A stretch of 64,000 nucleotides of DNA, taken from assembly GCF_030409055.1 (NCBI RefSeq), contig NZ_CP116619.1, positions 4,952,924 to 5,016,923 on the forward strand, given 5' to 3'. This DNA is from Trichocoleus desertorum NBK24 (GTDB lineage Bacteria; Cyanobacteriota; Cyanobacteriia; FACHB-46). Positions 61,251-64,000 of this stretch are shown here, one piece after another. Numbering within the stretch: the stretch's first letter is position 1; the number at the start of each line of letters is the position of its first letter. The notes beneath the pieces were generated by a model. It had not been told where the DNA came from and did not search any database. It saw nothing but the letters and a program-made list of their open reading frames with translations. Position numbers and translations under genes: made by a program.

Positions 61251-62717
61251 ATGAAAGTGGATGCCACTGACCTAGCCAGCAAATTGCGCGGAACTTTGGG
61301 AAAGATGGAGGTGGCGCTGGGAGCAATTACAGAAGCGATCGCCTGGACAGATGAATCGGGCAAGGTTCAGTGGTCTAATACGACATTCGATCGCCTAGTC
61401 GCCAAAAATCGATTTGAGATTTTGGGCACTCAACTGATTGATTTGCTGCCTTTAACCCAAAATGACGAACCCGTCTCTGTCGCTACCCATCCCATAACAA
61501 TGGCCTTCAAGCGCCGGATGGATTCGATTGGCTGTTACGAGCTTCGGCAACAGGAAACCATTTTAATCGTAGAAATTTCTTGTACTTGCATCTATCTCCA
61601 AGAAACAGACACTAGCGTTGTGGTAGCGATTCGGGATATCACCCAACGTCAACAAGCCGCAGTAGAACTAAAGCGGCACCAAGAACAGTTTCAAGACTTG
61701 GTGGAAGAACGAACGACAACCTTGCTGCATATTAACAAGCAACTGCAACAGGAAATTTGCGATCGCCAGTATACAGAAGCCGTGTTGCGCGAGAGTGAAG
61801 CCAAAAATCGAGCTTTAGCTGAAGCCGCTACAGTTCAGGCTCAACAGCTCAACCAAACGCTGCTAGAACTGAAACAAACCCAGACCCAACTGATCCAAAG
61901 TGCCAAGATGTCCAGCTTGGGCCAAATGGTGGCAGGAATTGCCCATGAGATCAACAACCCAGTCAACTTTATCTATGGCAACTTAATTCACGCTGATCAA
62001 TACGCCCAAAATTTGTTGGCGTTGCTGCAACTGTATCAGCAAATTTATCCCCACCCGCATCCCAAAGTTACATCCTTTCAAGAAGCGATCGAACTGGATT
62101 TTTTAATCAGCGATCTGCCGCAAATTTTGGCTTCTATGCAGGTTGGAGCCGAGCGGATTCGAGAGATTGTCTTATCTTTGCGAACGTTTGCCCATTTAGA
62201 TGAAGCCGAGAGAAAAGCGGTAGACATTCACGCAGGCATCGACAGCACTCTGCTGATCCTAGAAAGTCGTCTGAGATCGTCGGAAAGCTATCCAGAAATT
62301 ACTGTGGTTAAAGAATATGGAGACCTACCCAAAGTAGAGTGCTACGCCAGCCAACTCAACCAAGTCTTGATGAATCTCCTCAGTAATGCGATTGATGCTT
62401 TGGAAGAGCAACCCGAACCGCGAGCCATCACTATTAAAACCGCACTGGCGAAGTCAACGACTAAACCTGGTGAGAGTCAGGCAGAGGGCGATCGCGTGGT
62501 GATTCGGATTCATGACAACGGCCCAGGCATCCCAGAAATAGACCAAGCAAAGATATTTGAGCCTTTCTTTACCACCAAAATGATGCAAAAAAGAACTGGC
62601 TTAGGTCTAGCCATCAGTTACCAAATTATTGTGGATAAACATCAGGGGATGCTCCGATGTGTCTCAGCACCGGAGCTAGGAACAGAGTTCTGGATTGAAA
62701 TTCCTCTGCAAGCTTAA
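61251..62717 (+). CDS. PAS-domain histidine kinase paralogous to the receiver-kinase
   Basis: ATG 61251 (MKVDATDLASKLRGTLGKMEVALGAITEAIAW) gives a 488-residue protein; the TTG at 61050 adds an unlikely 67-residue leader. A PAS-like domain (about 20-130) and a coiled coil lead to HisKA (MVAGIAHEINNPVNFIYGNLIHAD) and HATPase (LNQVLMNLLSNAIDAL, HDNGPGIP, GLGLAISYQI). The kinase core is closely like that of the gene at 14388-15719, with the same HEINNPVNFIYGNL and IREIVLSLRTF runs. It is an orphan: no receiver gene is adjacent. Confidence 0.88.
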   Translation: MKVDATDLASKLRGTLGKMEVALGAITEAIAWTDESGKVQWSNTTFDRLVAKNRFEILGTQLIDLLPLTQNDEPVSVATHPITMAFKRRMDSIGCYELRQQETILIVEISCTCIYLQETDTSVVVAIRDITQRQQAAVELKRHQEQFQDLVEERTTTLLHINKQLQQEICDRQYTEAVLRESEAKNRALAEAATVQAQQLNQTLLELKQTQTQLIQSAKMSSLGQMVAGIAHEINNPVNFIYGNLIHADQYAQNLLALLQLYQQIYPHPHPKVTSFQEAIELDFLISDLPQILASMQVGAERIREIVLSLRTFAHLDEAERKAVDIHAGIDSTLLILESRLRSSESYPEITVVKEYGDLPKVECYASQLNQVLMNLLSNAIDALEEQPEPRAITIKTALAKSTTKPGESQAEGDRVVIRIHDNGPGIPEIDQAKIFEPFFTTKMMQKRTGLGLAISYQIIVDKHQGMLRCVSAPELGTEFWIEIPLQA

Positions 62718-62728
62718 GGGGCAGGTTT

Positions 62729-63247
62729 CTAAAGCTTGGCTTCGAGGGATTTCAGGTATTCAGTGTTAACCCCAGACTCGCGAGTTAGGGCAATTTTCCC
62801 AGTGCGAGCGATTTCGCGAATCCCAAATTTATTCAACACTTGCACGATCGCGACCATTTTGCCTGGATCGCCCACGACTTCTAGGGTGATGGCATCTTCT
62901 GCCACATCTACCACCCGTGCCCGAAAGATTTGCGCCAATTCTACAATCTCAGAACGATTGGAGCTAACAGCGTTCACCTTCAGCAGCATCAGTTCCCGCT
63001 CCACACAGGGTACTTCGGTAATATCCTGCACCTTGATGACATTGATCAGCTTGTAGAGCTGCTTGGTAAGCTGCTCAATGCTGTTGTCATCGCCCGGAAC
63101 CACCATCGTAATTCGAGAGACTCCCATCTGCTCGGCTGGGCCTACGGCTAAGCTTTCGATATTAAAACCTCGACGGGCAAACAGACCAGCAATGCGGGTC
63201 AGAACTCCCGCTTCATCTTCAACCAGAACAGAAAGGGTGTGTTTCAT
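62729..63247 (-). CDS. ilvH: Acetolactate synthase small (regulatory) subunit
   Basis: A 172-residue protein. [50 protein letters not shown] is the N-terminal ACT domain with the valine-binding motif; the C-terminal regulatory domain has [31 protein letters not shown]. It activates IlvB and gives valine feedback inhibition in branched-chain amino acid synthesis. The catalytic subunit is not adjacent. It is convergent with the PAS kinase. Confidence 0.95.
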   Translation of the reverse strand: MKHTLSVLVEDEAGVLTRIAGLFARRGFNIESLAVGPAEQMGVSRITMVVPGDDNSIEQLTKQLYKLINVIKVQDITEVPCVERELMLLKVNAVSSNRSEIVELAQIFRARVVDVAEDAITLEVVGDPGKMVAIVQVLNKFGIREIARTGKIALTRESGVNTEYLKSLEAKL

Positions 63248-63547
63248 CGCAGTAATTGTCTAACCAAAATGCTGGTAGCAACAGCACAATAGACCGTCAT
63301 TTTATCGCGCTCTCTCTCGATTGGAAAACTATTAATTCATCAAATAACGGATCAAATTAGATTTGCAAGCTTATGTAATCCCGGTGAAACTCACCCAACC
63401 AGCTAAGATTTCTAAGCAGATTAATCGACTAAGTCTCTGTCGATAGGGTTAGCACTCCTCCTTACTGACCTCTTTTCCTGGGCAGATGCTTGACTGGGTT
63501 GAAATGTCTTTAATCAAGTTAAGTAAAGATTGATTCGGAGCAAGATC
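63248..63547. other. Divergent intergenic region between ilvH and the BON protein
   Basis: About 300 bases holding promoters for both flanking genes. No gene or clear riboswitch could be recognised. GGAGC ten or so bases before the ATG at 63548 is a possible ribosome-binding site. Confidence 0.45.
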
Positions 63548-63949
63548 ATGGGTTGGTTACAAAGACTATTTGGCGTTAAGAAGCCTCAAAATCCTCAGCA
63601 GGCAATTAATGCAACTCCTGCACCCCAAGCAGCACCTCAAGCAGCGCCCCAAAGCGCACCCGCAGGACAATCCTACGCTGCCCCCTCTGCAACTCAAACA
63701 ACTCCTCCAGAGCGAGTGGGCCTAAATGGTGAGTATGACCAGAGTGGTCTGGCAAAGCGCGTCGCTCTAGCATTTGATGAAGATGCTCAACTAGATGACA
63801 TTGAGACCCTGTATGTAGCTCAGACTGGCGGCACTGTCGTGCTGAAGGGCAAAGTACCCAGCCAAGATATTCTCAACAGAATGGTTTCGGTTGCCAGAGG
63901 TGTGAATGGTGCGACTGGCGTAGAAACTGACCAAGTCACAATTGGCTAA
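63548..63949 (+). CDS. BON-domain protein
   Basis: The start is ATG 63548 (MGWLQRLFGVKKPQ); a TTG at 63530 is in frame. About 133 residues. An amphipathic basic N-terminus is followed by an Ala/Pro/Gln-rich linker (about 17-60) and a BON domain (70-133: LAKRVALAFDEDAQLDDIETLYVAQTGGTVVLKGKVPSQDILNRMVSVARGVNGATGVETDQVTI). BON domains bind phospholipid or link to the envelope. No signal peptide is seen, so it may act in the cytoplasm or at the membrane. Confidence 0.8.
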   Translation: MGWLQRLFGVKKPQNPQQAINATPAPQAAPQAAPQSAPAGQSYAAPSATQTTPPERVGLNGEYDQSGLAKRVALAFDEDAQLDDIETLYVAQTGGTVVLKGKVPSQDILNRMVSVARGVNGATGVETDQVTIG

Positions 63950-64000
63950 GTCATCGTAGCGTGACAAATCAAAAATTTATCCTGTCCTGCCGTTGGACTT

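Noticed and set aside
63248-63547. A riboswitch or attenuator before ilvH
   Set aside because: No leader peptide with Ile/Val/Leu runs and no terminator hairpin was visible on the reverse strand.
1-64000. CRISPR arrays
   Set aside because: No set of evenly spaced direct repeats was seen; the repeats present are palindromes or a single tandem duplication.

Overview
The window is chromosomal DNA from a cyanobacterium. The octamer GCGATCGC (HIP1) recurs in almost every gene and also builds a terminator stem. Several genes have cyanobacterial character: acyl-ACP/acyl-CoA synthetase, YlqD, a PDH E2 named by its lipoyl domain, and a HetI/Sfp-type PPTase. G/C-rich palindromic repeats of the kind common in cyanobacteria are scattered between and inside genes. 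I cannot assign a genus.

Layout. (1) 1-14349: a surface-polysaccharide locus with GT4 and GT2 glycosyltransferases, a GT-A protein resembling plant reversibly glycosylated polypeptides, a Wzy-like polymerase, three methyltransferases, a hexapeptide acyltransferase and one sulfotransferase on the opposite strand. The likely product is a methylated, acylated and possibly sulfated exopolysaccharide. (2) 14388-27584: a complete Wsp-type chemosensory operon (CheW, CheR-TPR, three MCPs, a second CheW with a Cys-rich N-terminus, CheA-REC, CheB). Divergent from it is a gene whose receiver domain looks like that of WspR but which carries a histidine kinase where WspR has a GGDEF domain. (3) 27587-35083: housekeeping and small genes (metallophosphoesterase, trmB, PMT-family mannosyltransferase, Coq4-like, Spy-like, SRPBCC) plus a stand-alone TnpB element. 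(4) 35192-39671: a DesK/NarL-type two-component pair, a type II thioesterase, a Sfp-type PPTase and NAD kinase. (5) 40079-51936: a tightly packed eleven- to twelve-gene oxidative cluster with three Rieske oxygenases, a 2Fe-2S ferredoxin, two ferritin-like di-iron proteins (one with the AurF ligand pattern), SDR, sterol-desaturase-like hydroxylase, LbH acyltransferase, CrtX-like glycosyltransferase and a GH3 acyl-adenylating enzyme. (6) 51978-63949: DUF427, AAS, YlqD, PDH E2, HAD phosphatase, quinone oxidoreductase, a pentapeptide-repeat membrane protein, a PAS histidine kinase, ilvH and a BON protein.

Two parts look under-described. The first is the Wsp-like array beside a polysaccharide locus: in Pseudomonas, Wsp senses surfaces and raises c-di-GMP through WspR to drive polysaccharide production. 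Here the WspR-like receiver is wired to a kinase and no GGDEF gene is present, so the output should be phosphorylation of an unknown regulator. The second is the oxidative cluster, which has many tailoring enzymes but no recognisable PKS, NRPS or terpene synthase. A further theme is palindromic repeats inside reading frames: a perfect 25-bp inverted repeat inside a glycosyltransferase, an in-frame palindrome inside a di-iron protein, and repeat-encoded protein ends.

Start codons were chosen by inspecting the sequence for ATG, overlap with the upstream stop, and family-like N-termini. All family calls come from motifs read by eye; no database search was run.
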